From Candidatus Mediterraneibacter faecavium (GTDB lineage: Bacteria > Bacillota > Clostridia > Lachnospirales > Lachnospiraceae), in assembly GCA_019119995.1 (NCBI GenBank), contig DWVY01000058.1:1-54526 (forward strand): a stretch of DNA of 54,526 nt. Reading direction: 5' to 3'. Numbering within the stretch: position 1 is the first letter of the stretch; the number at the start of each line of letters is the position of its first letter. Shown here in pieces: positions 7,912 through 17,112 of this stretch. Made by a program: the position numbers and the translations under genes. A model generated the notes under the pieces. It had not been told where the DNA came from. It was given only the letters and a program-made list of their open reading frames with translations, and ran no database searches.

Positions 7912-9673
7912 TACAGGAACGATCTACGGCATCAACGGCCCCGTCATCTACCTGAAAGGGAACACCGGTTTCCGTATGTCCGAGATGGTCTATGTCGGAG
8001 AGCAGAAACTGGTAGGCGAGGTCATCGCACTTGACAAAGATATGACTACCGTACAGGTATACGAGGAGACGACGGGGCTTCGTCCGGGCGAGGAAGTCGT
8101 GGCAAGCGGCAGCGCGGTCTCGGTTACTCTTGCCCCCGGTATCCTGAACAATATATTTGACGGGATCGAGCGTCCCCTGGAACGGATCGCGGAATCCTCC
8201 GGCGGCGCTTTCATCACACGCGGCGTCAGTGTAGACTCGCTGGACCGCCAGAAGAAATGGCAGACACATATCACGGTTGAAAAAGGACAGTATCTCCACG
8301 GCGGCGACATTATCGCGGAAGTCCCCGAGACCCACGCCATCGTGCACAAATGCATGGTGCCGCCCGATGTGGAAGGAACGGTGACCGACACGGTTCCGGA
8401 CGGCGAGTACACCATTGACGAGACGCTCCTCACACTGGAGCTTCCGGACGGCAGCAAGAAGGATCTGACCATGACACAGCACTGGCCGATCCGGGTGCCG
8501 CGTCCGACGCACCACCGTTTTCCGGCGTCCGTACCGCTGATCACAGGACAGCGTATCATCGACACCATGTTCCCCATCGCCAAGGGCGGCACAGCCGCTA
8601 TCCCCGGCGGTTTCGGAACAGGGAAGACCATGACGCAGCACCAGATCGCAAAATGGGCTGACGCAGACATCATCATCTATATCGGCTGCGGCGAGCGCGG
8701 CAACGAGATGACGCAGGTGCTTGACGAGTTCGGCGAACTGACCGACCCGCGGACAGGGAATCCGCTGATGGACCGCACCACCCTGATCGCCAATACTTCC
8801 AACATGCCGGTGGCTGCCCGCGAGGCGAGCATCTATACCGGACTTACCCTTGCGGAATACTACCGCGATATGGGCTATGACGTAGCGATCATGGCGGACT
8901 CCACGTCAAGATGGGCGGAGGCGCTGCGCGAGCTCTCCGGACGTCTCGAGGAGATGCCTGCCGAGGAAGGTTTCCCTGCGTATCTTGCATCCCGCCTGTC
9001 TGCATTTTACGAGCGTGCAGGCATGATGCACAACCTAAACGGCACCGACGGTTCCGTCACCATCATCGGAGCCGTATCCCCGCAGGGCGGCGACTTCTCC
9101 GAGCCTGTCACACAGAATACGAAGCGTTTTGTGCGCTGTTTCTGGGGCCTGGACAAGAGCCTTGCATATTCCAGACATTTTCCGGCGATCCACTGGCTGA
9201 CCAGTTACAGTGAATACCTGACCGACTTAAGCCACTGGTATCAGGATAATGTATCGCCGAAATTTGTAGACTACCGCAACCGTCTGATGGCGCTGTTAAA
9301 CCAGGAAAGCAGCCTGTTGGAGATCGTAAAACTGATCGGAAGCGACGTGCTCCCTGACGACCAGAAGCTGGTGCTTGAGATCGCCCGCGTGATCCGTCTC
9401 GGTTTCCTGCAGCAGAATGCATTCCACAAAGACGACACCTGTGTCTCTCTGGAGAAGCAGTTCCTCATGATGGACACGATTTTATACCTTTACAAGCAGG
9501 CGCGCGCCCTTGTCACAATGGGACACCCGATGTCTGTACTGAAATCCGAAAATATTTTCGACCGTATCATTGCCATCAAATACGACATTCCCAATGACCG
9601 GCTGGAAATGTTCGCGCAGTACCACCGCGATATCGACTCGTTCTATCAGCGGGTGCTTGAGAAAAATGCATAA
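7904..9673 (+). CDS. ntpA: V-type ATPase catalytic subunit A
   Basis: Catalytic nucleotide-binding subunit of the V1 head. The P-loop is GGFGTGKT (235-242); GCGERGNEM holds the catalytic glutamate and MADSTSRWAEALRE and RAGMMHNLNG are typical. I place the start at TTG 7904 (589 aa, beginning MLNTGTIYGI): GGGAGGTGA lies 6-7 bases upstream, whereas a GTG at 7895 overlaps that ribosome site itself. This gives an 8-bp overlap with subunit E. The sequence between about 115 and 190 is the non-homologous insertion that separates A from F-type beta subunits. Confidence 0.96.
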   Translation: MLNTGTIYGINGPVIYLKGNTGFRMSEMVYVGEQKLVGEVIALDKDMTTVQVYEETTGLRPGEEVVASGSAVSVTLAPGILNNIFDGIERPLERIAESSGGAFITRGVSVDSLDRQKKWQTHITVEKGQYLHGGDIIAEVPETHAIVHKCMVPPDVEGTVTDTVPDGEYTIDETLLTLELPDGSKKDLTMTQHWPIRVPRPTHHRFPASVPLITGQRIIDTMFPIAKGGTAAIPGGFGTGKTMTQHQIAKWADADIIIYIGCGERGNEMTQVLDEFGELTDPRTGNPLMDRTTLIANTSNMPVAAREASIYTGLTLAEYYRDMGYDVAIMADSTSRWAEALRELSGRLEEMPAEEGFPAYLASRLSAFYERAGMMHNLNGTDGSVTIIGAVSPQGGDFSEPVTQNTKRFVRCFWGLDKSLAYSRHFPAIHWLTSYSEYLTDLSHWYQDNVSPKFVDYRNRLMALLNQESSLLEIVKLIGSDVLPDDQKLVLEIARVIRLGFLQQNAFHKDDTCVSLEKQFLMMDTILYLYKQARALVTMGHPMSVLKSENIFDRIIAIKYDIPNDRLEMFAQYHRDIDSFYQRVLEKNA

Positions 9674-9688
9674 GGAGGACCGATCATC

Positions 9689-11074
9689 ATGTCAATTGAA
9701 TATTTAGGCTTAAGCAGCATCAACGGACCTCTGATCGCCCTTGAAGGCGTGCAGGATGCATTCTTTGATGAGATCGTGGAGTTCGTCGTAGACGGCACGG
9801 AGCACAAGATTGGACGTATCGTAGAGATCTACGAGGACAAAGCCGTCATTCAGGTGTTCGAGGGCTCAGAAAATATGTCCCTGAAGAATACACACACGAA
9901 GCTCACCGGACATCCCATGGAGATCGCGCTTTCCCCGGATATGCTGGGGCGCACCTTCAACGGGATCGGCCAGCCCATCGATGATCTGGGTCCCATCGTC
10001 TCCACATTAAAAAGAGACGTAAACGGACTGCCGCTGAACCCTGTGCGCAGAGAATATCCGAGAAACTATATCCACACAGGCATCTCCGCGATCGACGGGC
10101 TTACCACACTGATCCGCGGGCAGAAGCTCCCGATCTTCTCCGGGAACGGGCTTCCCCACGACCAGCTCGCCGCCCAGATCGTAAAGCAGGCTTCGCTCGG
10201 CGAAAACTCTGACGAACAGTTTGCGATCGTATTTGCCGCAATGGGCGTAAAACATGACGTGGCGGACTTCTTCCGGAATACATTCGAGGAGAGCGGAGTT
10301 GCGGACCATGTGGCAATGTTCCTGAACCTTGCAAACGATCCTGTCGTAGAGCGTCTGATCACGCCGAAAGTAGCTCTTACAGTAGCGGAATATCTTGCTT
10401 TTGAACAGAACATGCATATCCTTGTCATCCTGACGGATATGACTTCATTCGCCGAGGCGATGCGCGAGGTATCCTCCTCAAAGGGCGAGATCCCCAGCCG
10501 TAAAGGTTATCCGGGATATCTGTACAGTGAACTGGCTACGATCTACGAGCGCGCGGGTATCGTTGCGGGCGTGAACGGTTCAGTGACACAGCTTCCGATC
10601 CTGACCATGCCGAACGATGATATCACACACCCGATTCCCGACTTGACCGGATATATTACCGAAGGACAGATCGTGCTCGACCGCCCGCTTCACGGACAGT
10701 CCATCTATCCGCCGATCAACATCCTTCCGTCGCTCTCCCGACTGATGAAAGACGGCATCGGCGCAGGCTATACAAGGGAAGATCATCAGGATCTGGCAAA
10801 CCAGCTCTTCTCCGCCTATGCGAAGGTGGGCGATGCCCGAAACCTCGCATCCGTGATCGGCGAGGATGAACTCTCCCCGATCGACAAGAAATATCTGGAA
10901 TTCGGGAAAGAATTCGAGGAAAAATATATCGGACAGGGCGTGGAAGAAAACCGGAGCATGGAAGAGACTCTGGATCTTGGCTGGAAACTGCTCGGAAGAC
11001 TGCCGAGAGAAGAACTCGACAGAGTGGATACAAAGATACTGGATAAGTACTATAAGCCGATGGATGAGGAATAA
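9689..11074 (+). CDS. ntpB: V-type ATPase subunit B
   Basis: Non-catalytic head subunit, 461 aa, alternating with A in the hexamer. The P-loop is replaced by [15 protein letters not shown], the signature of B subunits, and [34 protein letters not shown] runs as expected except that it is broken here only by family-typical changes. AAGGAGG precedes the ATG. The usual next gene in such operons is D, but here an acetyltransferase gene is inserted one base after the B stop. Confidence 0.96.
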   Translation: MSIEYLGLSSINGPLIALEGVQDAFFDEIVEFVVDGTEHKIGRIVEIYEDKAVIQVFEGSENMSLKNTHTKLTGHPMEIALSPDMLGRTFNGIGQPIDDLGPIVSTLKRDVNGLPLNPVRREYPRNYIHTGISAIDGLTTLIRGQKLPIFSGNGLPHDQLAAQIVKQASLGENSDEQFAIVFAAMGVKHDVADFFRNTFEESGVADHVAMFLNLANDPVVERLITPKVALTVAEYLAFEQNMHILVILTDMTSFAEAMREVSSSKGEIPSRKGYPGYLYSELATIYERAGIVAGVNGSVTQLPILTMPNDDITHPIPDLTGYITEGQIVLDRPLHGQSIYPPINILPSLSRLMKDGIGAGYTREDHQDLANQLFSAYAKVGDARNLASVIGEDELSPIDKKYLEFGKEFEEKYIGQGVEENRSMEETLDLGWKLLGRLPREELDRVDTKILDKYYKPMDEE

Positions 11075-11075
11075 G

Positions 11076-11516
11076 ATGAAGATACAGGTTATGCGGGCTG
11101 TCGAGACCTGGCAGCATGCAGGTGCATATTATGTGCGGATCCAGGCAATGGCAAGGCAGTATCATATCACTTTGCGCGAAGAATTTGACGAACATGACAC
11201 CCCTGACGCCAAATACATCGTCCTGTTGGATGACGACTTTCCCGTCGCGACCTGCCGGCTGTATGAATACGGCGATAAAGCCATGATGCTCGGACGCATC
11301 GTCGTACTCCCTGAATACCGAGGCAAGGGGCTCGGATGTCAGGCAGTATTGGAAGCTGAAAAGTGGACCCGCGAACTGGGCTGTACACAAACGGTACTTG
11401 AGAGTCGTGATGTAGCTGTCGGTTTCTACGAGAAGCTGGGATATATCGCATATCCTGACAGAATAATACACGGCGGGACTTTCACCTGCATTTACATGGA
11501 AAAATCACTATGCTGA
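11076..11516 (+). CDS. GNAT-family N-acetyltransferase inside the ATPase operon
   Basis: 146 aa. GNAT enzymes transfer an acetyl group from acetyl-CoA to an amine. The acetyl-CoA motif A is clear: GRIVVLPEYRGKGLGCQAVL, and the C-terminal VGFYEKLGY motif B is present. It begins one base after the ntpB stop (TAAGATG) without a ribosome site of its own, so it is probably made by re-initiation from ntpB. The substrate is unknown. Its place between ntpB and ntpD is unusual; it may be a chance insertion or could modify an ATPase subunit, for which there is no direct evidence. Confidence 0.9.
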   Translation: MKIQVMRAVETWQHAGAYYVRIQAMARQYHITLREEFDEHDTPDAKYIVLLDDDFPVATCRLYEYGDKAMMLGRIVVLPEYRGKGLGCQAVLEAEKWTRELGCTQTVLESRDVAVGFYEKLGYIAYPDRIIHGGTFTCIYMEKSLC

Positions 11517-11536
11517 ATTAAGACAGGAGGGATTTC

Positions 11537-12169
11537 ATGGATCCTCGTACATTTCCCACAAAGGGAAATTTAATGCTTGCGAAGAATTCGCTGGCGCTTG
11601 CAAAACAGGGCTATGACCTGATGGATAAAAAACGGAATATCCTGATCCGTGAGCTGATGGATCTGATCGATGAAGCGCGCACGATCCAGGAAGAGATCGA
11701 CACTACTTTCACCTATGCCTACCAGTGTCTCCAGAGTGCAAATATCGAGAACGGTATCAGCAACGTAGAGCTTCTCGCCTACACCGTGCCGATCGAGAAT
11801 TCCATTACGATCCAGACGCGCAGTATCATGGGGACGGAGATCCCCCATGTGAAATATGTACCGGATGCCGGCAAGCCGACCTATTCATTCAGCACAACGC
11901 ATGAATCCATCGACAAGGCAAGAGAAGCATTCCGGAAAGTAAAAGATCTGACGATCAAGCTGTCCATGGTGGAAAACGCAGCCTACCGCCTTGCAAGCAA
12001 TATTAAGAAAACGCAGAAACGCGCAAATGCGCTTCAGAATATCACAATTCCGATGTACTCTTCTCTCGTGTACACGATCACCAATGCATTGGAAGAAAAA
12101 GAGCGCGAGGAATTTACGAGACTGAAAGTCATCAAACGTATGAAAGAGAAAAAGGCAGCCCGCCAGTAA
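11537..12169 (+). CDS. ntpD: V-type ATPase subunit D
   Basis: Central rotor shaft, 210 aa. The beginning PTKGNLMLAKNSLALAKQGYDLMDKKR is close to the family pattern, and the N- and C-terminal halves form the long antiparallel coiled coil that turns inside the A3B3 head; the end (TRLKVIKRMKEKKAARQ) is strongly basic as usual. ACAGGAGGG lies before the ATG. The last codons form the left arm of the operon terminator. Confidence 0.95.
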   Translation: MDPRTFPTKGNLMLAKNSLALAKQGYDLMDKKRNILIRELMDLIDEARTIQEEIDTTFTYAYQCLQSANIENGISNVELLAYTVPIENSITIQTRSIMGTEIPHVKYVPDAGKPTYSFSTTHESIDKAREAFRKVKDLTIKLSMVENAAYRLASNIKKTQKRANALQNITIPMYSSLVYTITNALEEKEREEFTRLKVIKRMKEKKAARQ

Positions 12170-12183
12170 GGGCTGCCTTTCCC
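12151..12183. terminator. Terminator shared by the ATPase operon and the ABC transporter
   Basis: Perfect 11-bp stem (12151-12161 with 12170-12180) overlapping the ntpD stop, with AAA before and TTT after the GC core, so it can work in both directions between the convergent operons. Confidence 0.75.
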
Positions 12184-12213
12184 TATGGACCCGCCCGTGT
12201 CAACAGTCCCGCA

Positions 12214-12939
12214 TCAATCGGATGCGGTCAGTTCTCTCACGAACGCATCGGCAGGATGCCTGCGTATCATCTCCGGCGTATCAAGCTGGGCGATCCTTCC
12301 CTGTTCCATCACAAGCACGCGGTCTCCCAGTTTCATAGCCTCCCTGATATCATGTGTGATAAACACGACTGTCATATGCAGCTTTTCCTGCAGCGCCAGC
12401 ATTTCATCCTGCATGGCCCGTTTTGTGATCTCATCCAGTGCACCGAAAGGCTCATCCATGAGAAGCAGCTTCGCCTCTGCCGCAAGCGCCCGTGCAATCC
12501 CTACCCTCTGCTGCTGCCCTCCGGACAGCTCAGACGGATATCTGTCTGCCATAGACTCGTCAAGTCCCACCAGCTTCAACAGTCTGATCGCCTTTCTGCG
12601 GTTCTCTTCTTTGTTTTTGCGGCCGCTGATCACCGGGACATAAGAAATGTTTTTCTCTACCGTCATATGGGGAAACAGCCCTTTATTCTGGATCACATAT
12701 CCGGTTCTGCGGCGCAGCGCGATCAGATCCGCATCCTTAATATTCAGACCTTCCACATACACATCTCCGCTGTCCGGTTTCTGCAGTCCGTTGATCAGGC
12801 GCAGCATCGTTGTCTTGCCGCAGCCCGACCTGCCGATCACAGTAAGGAACTCTCCCTCATTTACGGAAAGGCTCAGATCATCGAGCACCTTCTGTGTGCC
12901 GAAACTCTTTGACACATGTTCCAGACGAATCATTTCCAT
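12214..12939 (-). CDS. Osmoprotectant-type ABC transporter ATPase
   Basis: ATP-binding subunit of an OpuC/OsmV-like importer for quaternary amines such as glycine betaine, choline or carnitine. The 241-aa form starting at 12939 (MEMIRLEHV) has AGGAGA 7-8 bases upstream; an in-frame ATG 13 codons earlier overlaps the neighbouring gene. Walker A is GRSGCGKTT (36-44), followed by a Q-loop, the signature LSGGQQQR and Walker B LLLMDEP. The C-terminal CBS domains of OpuCA/OpuAA are absent, so regulation by ionic strength through CBS is not expected. Last gene of a three-gene operon. Confidence 0.88.
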   Translation of the reverse strand: MEMIRLEHVSKSFGTQKVLDDLSLSVNEGEFLTVIGRSGCGKTTMLRLINGLQKPDSGDVYVEGLNIKDADLIALRRRTGYVIQNKGLFPHMTVEKNISYVPVISGRKNKEENRRKAIRLLKLVGLDESMADRYPSELSGGQQQRVGIARALAAEAKLLLMDEPFGALDEITKRAMQDEMLALQEKLHMTVVFITHDIREAMKLGDRVLVMEQGRIAQLDTPEMIRRHPADAFVRELTASD

Positions 12940-12949
12940 AATCTGTCTC

Positions 12950-13888
12950 CTATCCTTCAATGATGCCTTCTGACACAAGATAATCTCTTGCGACGTCAGC
13001 CTCGTCTTTGCCTTCCTCTTCCACCTGATAATTCAGCTCCGCCATCTTCTGGTCTGTCAGGATCTCGTCCATAAGCTCCAGTGTCTCTTCAAGCTTGGGA
13101 AATCTTTCCAGTGCATCCTCGCGGACTACTGTTGAGCAGAAATAGTTTACCTGATAATTCTTATCGTCTTTCAGGGCTTTCACATCGTCCTGACTGATCT
13201 GCGCATCTGTTGTGTAGCCGTTCGTGACGTCAATATCTCCGTTCCTGAGCGCCTCATACTTCAGACCGATGTCGATATCCATAATATCCTTAAACTCAAA
13301 TCCATAAGCCTCGGACACTCCCGGGAGTCCGTCCGCACGCTCGATATAATCGGGATTGCCGCCGAATACGAGCTTGTCAGATACTTTTGCCAGATCGGAG
13401 CAGGTCTCCAATCCATACTCTTCCGCCGTATCAGAACGTACGACAACAGCATAGGTATTGTTCTGCCCGTACAGCCCCACCCAGGTCATGTCATAGTTTT
13501 CTTCGTATTCCTCTTTCAGCTTCTCAAACATTTCGTCATCGGATACTTCTCCGGCCTCGTGCCCCAGGACAAGGATCCATCCGCTTGATGTGTATTCCGG
13601 ATAAAGATCGAACTCACCTTTTTCCATGGCCGGCTGGATATTGCTTGTTCCACCGCCGATCCCCTTGGTCAGTTCCACTTCATAGCCCGCTTTCTCCTCA
13701 ATGAGGAGCTTCAGCATTTCTCCGAGTATAAACTGCTCCGTCATAGGTTTTGTGGCGATCTTTACCGGCTCGTCCGGCACACTCTCACCGTTTTCTGATT
13801 TTCCCGAACCGCTGTTCCCCGCACAGCCTGCAAGCCCCGTAATGAGCACTGCCGACATCAGCACAGCCGTTATGCGTTTTAATTTCAT
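12950..13888 (-). CDS. Osmoprotectant-binding lipoprotein (OpuAC/ProX type)
   Basis: Substrate-binding component, 312 aa. A lipoprotein signal peptide ends in LAGC (Cys22), followed by a Ser/Gly-rich tether. The mature part begins PVKIATKPMTEQFILGEMLK and contains GGTSNIQPAMEKGEFDLYPEYTS split only by normal family variation; aspartate, tyrosine and tryptophan residues of this kind line the amine-binding pocket in the ProX/OpuAC family. It overlaps the permease gene by 4 bp (ATGA). The exact substrate cannot be read from the sequence. Confidence 0.88.
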   Translation of the reverse strand: MKLKRITAVLMSAVLITGLAGCAGNSGSGKSENGESVPDEPVKIATKPMTEQFILGEMLKLLIEEKAGYEVELTKGIGGGTSNIQPAMEKGEFDLYPEYTSSGWILVLGHEAGEVSDDEMFEKLKEEYEENYDMTWVGLYGQNNTYAVVVRSDTAEEYGLETCSDLAKVSDKLVFGGNPDYIERADGLPGVSEAYGFEFKDIMDIDIGLKYEALRNGDIDVTNGYTTDAQISQDDVKALKDDKNYQVNYFCSTVVREDALERFPKLEETLELMDEILTDQKMAELNYQVEEEGKDEADVARDYLVSEGIIEG

Positions 13889-14532
13889 ACCAAGTGCATT
13901 CCTTTCTTTATCTTCTTTTCAACAATCCCGAGCAGGCCGTCACTTACGATCGCGATAAGCGCGATCAGAAAGCTTCCGGAAAATGTCATTGCAGTATCGT
14001 AGATCGTGATCCCTCTGTAGATCGCGACGCCAAGCCCGCCGGCTCCGATAAACGATGCGATTGCCGCAACCGAAATCGTCATGACTACCATATTGCGGAC
14101 TCCCGCCACGATAACTCCCATTGCAAGAGGGAGTTTGATCTTCAGCATGATCTGGGTCCTTGTACTTCCCATCGCCTCCGCGGCCGAGACAATATCGCTG
14201 CTGACTCCGGTTATTCCGGCATAAGTGTTCCTCACCATCGGCATGATCCCGTACAGTGTAAGCGCGACGACCGCTGTCGGATTACCGATTCCCAGCAGAG
14301 GAATGAGCATCCCCAGCAGAGAAATTGACGGAATTGTATAACAGATGTTCGCCACGGTAAGTACCGGACCAGATGCTTTCGGACACTCGGCTATCCAGAT
14401 CCCGAGCAGCAGTCCGAGCACTCCCGCCAGAAGGACCGCTGTAAGGGAAAGGCTGATATGCGCGCCGGTAAGTTCCAGAAACCAGTCTTTTCTTTCAATA
14501 TAAAGCTGTAGCACATTCTGAAAGAACTCCAC
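13885..14532 (-). CDS. Osmoprotectant ABC transporter permease
   Basis: 215-aa inner-membrane permease with about five to six membrane helices and the binding-protein-dependent transport motif EAMGSTRTQIMLKIKLPLA (about 140-160), which contacts the ATPase. The pattern NICYTIPSISLLGMLIPLLGIG is typical of OpuCB/OpuCD-like proteins. Only one permease gene is present, so it should work as a homodimer. First gene of the operon; its promoter must lie in the AT-rich 14533-14770 gap shared with the divergent envelope cluster. Confidence 0.9.
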   Translation of the reverse strand: MEFFQNVLQLYIERKDWFLELTGAHISLSLTAVLLAGVLGLLLGIWIAECPKASGPVLTVANICYTIPSISLLGMLIPLLGIGNPTAVVALTLYGIMPMVRNTYAGITGVSSDIVSAAEAMGSTRTQIMLKIKLPLAMGVIVAGVRNMVVMTISVAAIASFIGAGGLGVAIYRGITIYDTAMTFSGSFLIALIAIVSDGLLGIVEKKIKKGMHLV

Positions 14533-14615
14533 ATCCTCTCTCCTCTCAGATATATTTCACCGCAAAATATACGGATACAATGCACATTATAATTCAAAGT
14601 ACCTGATTTTTCCAT

Positions 14616-14732
14616 ATGTAAAATATTTCTGTCCCTTTTTACATTTATTTTACATGTATTTCACACTGTCCGGATAGAACCCTTCTCATTTTTAAGCGAA
14701 AATAAAAAAAGATAGCAGCGTCAATGTAAAAT
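14616..14732. promoter_or_regulatory. Divergent promoter region with repeated ATGTAAAAT
   Basis: The AT-rich gap between the permease gene and the envelope cluster carries ATGTAAAAT at 14616-14624 and 14724-14732 and its exact complement ATTTTACAT at 14647-14655; TTTTTACAT at 14636-14644 is one base off. The last copy sits about 40 bp before the first envelope-cluster gene. This could be a regulator box, but AT-rich DNA makes chance matches likely. Confidence 0.3.
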
Positions 14733-14773
14733 GGCGCTTATAGTATCTATATTTACAGAAGGAGATCCTGTTT

Positions 14774-16408
14774 ATGAAAAAAAGATTTTCTGCCTTTCTG
14801 CTGACTCTCTGTACTGTATTCCTTACTGCCGGCTGTTCTCATCTGCCAGGGACAGCTTTTACCGGAGACGGAGGAGAGTCCACGGGCAATAATGATCCTG
14901 CCTTTACTGCCGGCAGCGGCGATACAACGATCCGCATCCTGTCCGGTTCTGAGAATCAGGAACTGGAAGACATTGTCTCTGACTGCGCAGACAAGGCCGG
15001 TGTGCGCATTGAAATGGATTATCAGGGTTCTGTTGATATCATGCGTGAACTGCAGAGCGGAGCTGCGGACTACGACGCTGTATGGCCCGCAAGCAGTATG
15101 TGGCTCTCTCTGGGCGACTCGCAGCATCTGGTAAAGCACAGCCAGTCTGTCTCTTTGACTCCCGTAGTGTTCGGCATACGGCAGAGCCTTGCCGAGGAGC
15201 TGGGATTTACAGACGGGGATGTGTCTGTAAAGGATATCCTCACAGCGATCAGCAGCGGCAAGATGACATTCTGCATGACAAGCGCCACGCAGTCCAACTC
15301 CGGAGCAAGCGCTTATATTGGTTTTCTCTATGCACTGCTGGGCAAACAGGAGGGACTGACATCGGAGGATCTGCAGAACGATGAACTCAAGAGCCAGATC
15401 CGGGAACTCTTAAGCGGAGTGGACAGAAGTTCCGGCAGCTCCGACTGGCTGAAAGAGATGTTCCTGAACGGGGACTATGATGCCATGGTCAACTACGAAT
15501 GTCTGGTCATCGATGCAAACGAGCAGCTTACAAAAGAAGGGAAAGAACCTCTCTACACCGTATATCCATATGACGGTCTTTCCATTGCCGATTCACCTCT
15601 GGGGTATGTAGACCATGACAATGACCAGAAAGAAGAAGCTTTCCTTGCCTTTCAGGAAGAGATCATGTCTGCCGACAGCCAGTCCGCCATTGAAGCGACC
15701 GGAAGACGGATCACCGCAAACGGAGTCTCAGCAGAAAATAAGGACGTCTTTAATGCTGACTGGGGGATTGACACTGAGCGCATCCTGTCCCCGATCCAGA
15801 TGCCTGAAGCCGATGTACTCATGGAGGCGCTGAACATCTATCAGACAGAGTTCAAAAAGCCCTCGCTCAACATCTACTGTCTGGACTTTTCCGGAAGTAT
15901 GGCAGGAGAGGGGGAAGACCAGCTCAAAGAGGCTATGTCCCAGATCCTGATCCAGAAAAACGCTGAGAAAAATCTGCTCCAGGCAAGTGAGGGCGAAATT
16001 AATATTGCTGTGCTATTTGACGATGACATCGTCAATATATTTCAGGCATCGGATGACAGCGATGCTGCACTGGAAGAACTTTACAACGAAATCGCTTCTG
16101 CACAGCCCGGAGGCGGAACGGATATTTATACAGCTGCGGCGGAGGCATACAGCCTGGCTTCCGGCTATGACTTAAGCCAGTATACTCCGGCTGTCATCCT
16201 CATGACCGACGGGCAATCCGTTTACAATGAAGCCGTATTTGAAGACGCGCTCGATGAATATGGCAATAATATTCCTGTATTCTCCATTACATTTGGAGAT
16301 GCAGACCCCTCGCAGCTTGAAGACCTGGCAGCACTGACGGACGCCCGTGTATTTGACGGCACAAAAGATCTTACCGGGGCATTCCGGAGTGTAAAAGGAT
16401 ACAACTAA
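14774..16408 (+). CDS. Lipoprotein: solute-binding domain fused to a von Willebrand A domain
   Basis: 544 aa. A lipoprotein signal ends in TAGC (Cys21), then a Gly/Thr-rich tether. Residues about 50-330 look like an extracellular solute-binding fold (IRILSGSENQELEDI, YDAVWPASSMW, TSATQSNSGASAY). Residues about 365-540 are a vWA domain with a complete metal site: DFSGS (371-375), T449 in GGGTD and MTDG (477-480). Such domains bind protein partners through Mg2+/Mn2+. Both parts should lie outside the cell, tethered to the membrane. GAAGGAG precedes the ATG. It opens the four-gene cluster with XpaC- and TelA-like proteins. Function unknown; a sensing or assembly role in the envelope is an inference. 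Confidence 0.8.
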   Translation: MKKRFSAFLLTLCTVFLTAGCSHLPGTAFTGDGGESTGNNDPAFTAGSGDTTIRILSGSENQELEDIVSDCADKAGVRIEMDYQGSVDIMRELQSGAADYDAVWPASSMWLSLGDSQHLVKHSQSVSLTPVVFGIRQSLAEELGFTDGDVSVKDILTAISSGKMTFCMTSATQSNSGASAYIGFLYALLGKQEGLTSEDLQNDELKSQIRELLSGVDRSSGSSDWLKEMFLNGDYDAMVNYECLVIDANEQLTKEGKEPLYTVYPYDGLSIADSPLGYVDHDNDQKEEAFLAFQEEIMSADSQSAIEATGRRITANGVSAENKDVFNADWGIDTERILSPIQMPEADVLMEALNIYQTEFKKPSLNIYCLDFSGSMAGEGEDQLKEAMSQILIQKNAEKNLLQASEGEINIAVLFDDDIVNIFQASDDSDAALEELYNEIASAQPGGGTDIYTAAAEAYSLASGYDLSQYTPAVILMTDGQSVYNEAVFEDALDEYGNNIPVFSITFGDADPSQLEDLAALTDARVFDGTKDLTGAFRSVKGYN

Positions 16409-16455
16409 GGGCCCGTTCATGGCGGACGATCCCAAGAGAAAGGATCTTATAGGAA

Positions 16456-17112
16456 ATGAAACCGCATAACCGGAAAGAAACATTAAGCATCGTCTTATCT
16501 GTAATACTGGCGCTGGCGCTGTTTCTCGTTCTCCTCCTGATATTCAGGTGGGATCTGATCCTGTGCATAGCGCTTGCAGCCGCAGCATATATTGCGCTGA
16601 GCCTTATCTTTAAGCCGGTCAAACGTATCGGAAAGATCGAGGTAGACACCTTAAGCAACGGCGAATTTCTGAATGAACGCCTTGCAGAAGCCGGTTCTGA
16701 TTATAACCGGATGCAGCGTGCGGTCCGGCAGATCCACGAACAGCCTCTTCTTCGGGAATGCCAGGATCTCATCGGCCGCGCGGGCAGTATTTTAAAATAT
16801 CTTACTGATAACCCGGAGAAGATCCCCGCTGCCCGCCGCTACATCGACTATTATCAGGAAACGGCTGCAAATGTACTGGAACACTATGCAGAACTGAAAA
16901 ATACAGGATTGTCCACAGTTGAAACAAAAAAGGTATTAAACAGCACCCGCGAAAGTATTTTGACTCTTAAGGCTGCATTTGACCTTCAGTTCGAGAAGCT
17001 GATGCAGAATGAACTGATGGATATGGAAGCCGATCTGAACCTGCTTAAGCAGACGTTAAGATCAGAAGGCTATAAAGAACCTGAAAAGAAAGGACAGGAG
17101 ATTTCCAAATGA
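16456..17112 (+). CDS. XpaC-like membrane protein (5-bromo-4-chloroindolyl phosphate hydrolysis family)
   Basis: 218 aa with two adjoining membrane helices (about 10-31 and 34-53) joined by a tight turn, then a helical cytoplasmic domain containing ARRYIDYYQETAANVLEHY, typical of the XpaC family. XpaC was named for a hydrolysis phenotype in Bacillus but has no proven enzymatic activity. XpaC and TelA genes are known to occur together in stress-resistance clusters of Firmicutes, and here TelA lies two genes downstream. The stop overlaps the next start by 4 bp (ATGA). Confidence 0.75.
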   Translation: MKPHNRKETLSIVLSVILALALFLVLLLIFRWDLILCIALAAAAYIALSLIFKPVKRIGKIEVDTLSNGEFLNERLAEAGSDYNRMQRAVRQIHEQPLLRECQDLIGRAGSILKYLTDNPEKIPAARRYIDYYQETAANVLEHYAELKNTGLSTVETKKVLNSTRESILTLKAAFDLQFEKLMQNELMDMEADLNLLKQTLRSEGYKEPEKKGQEISK

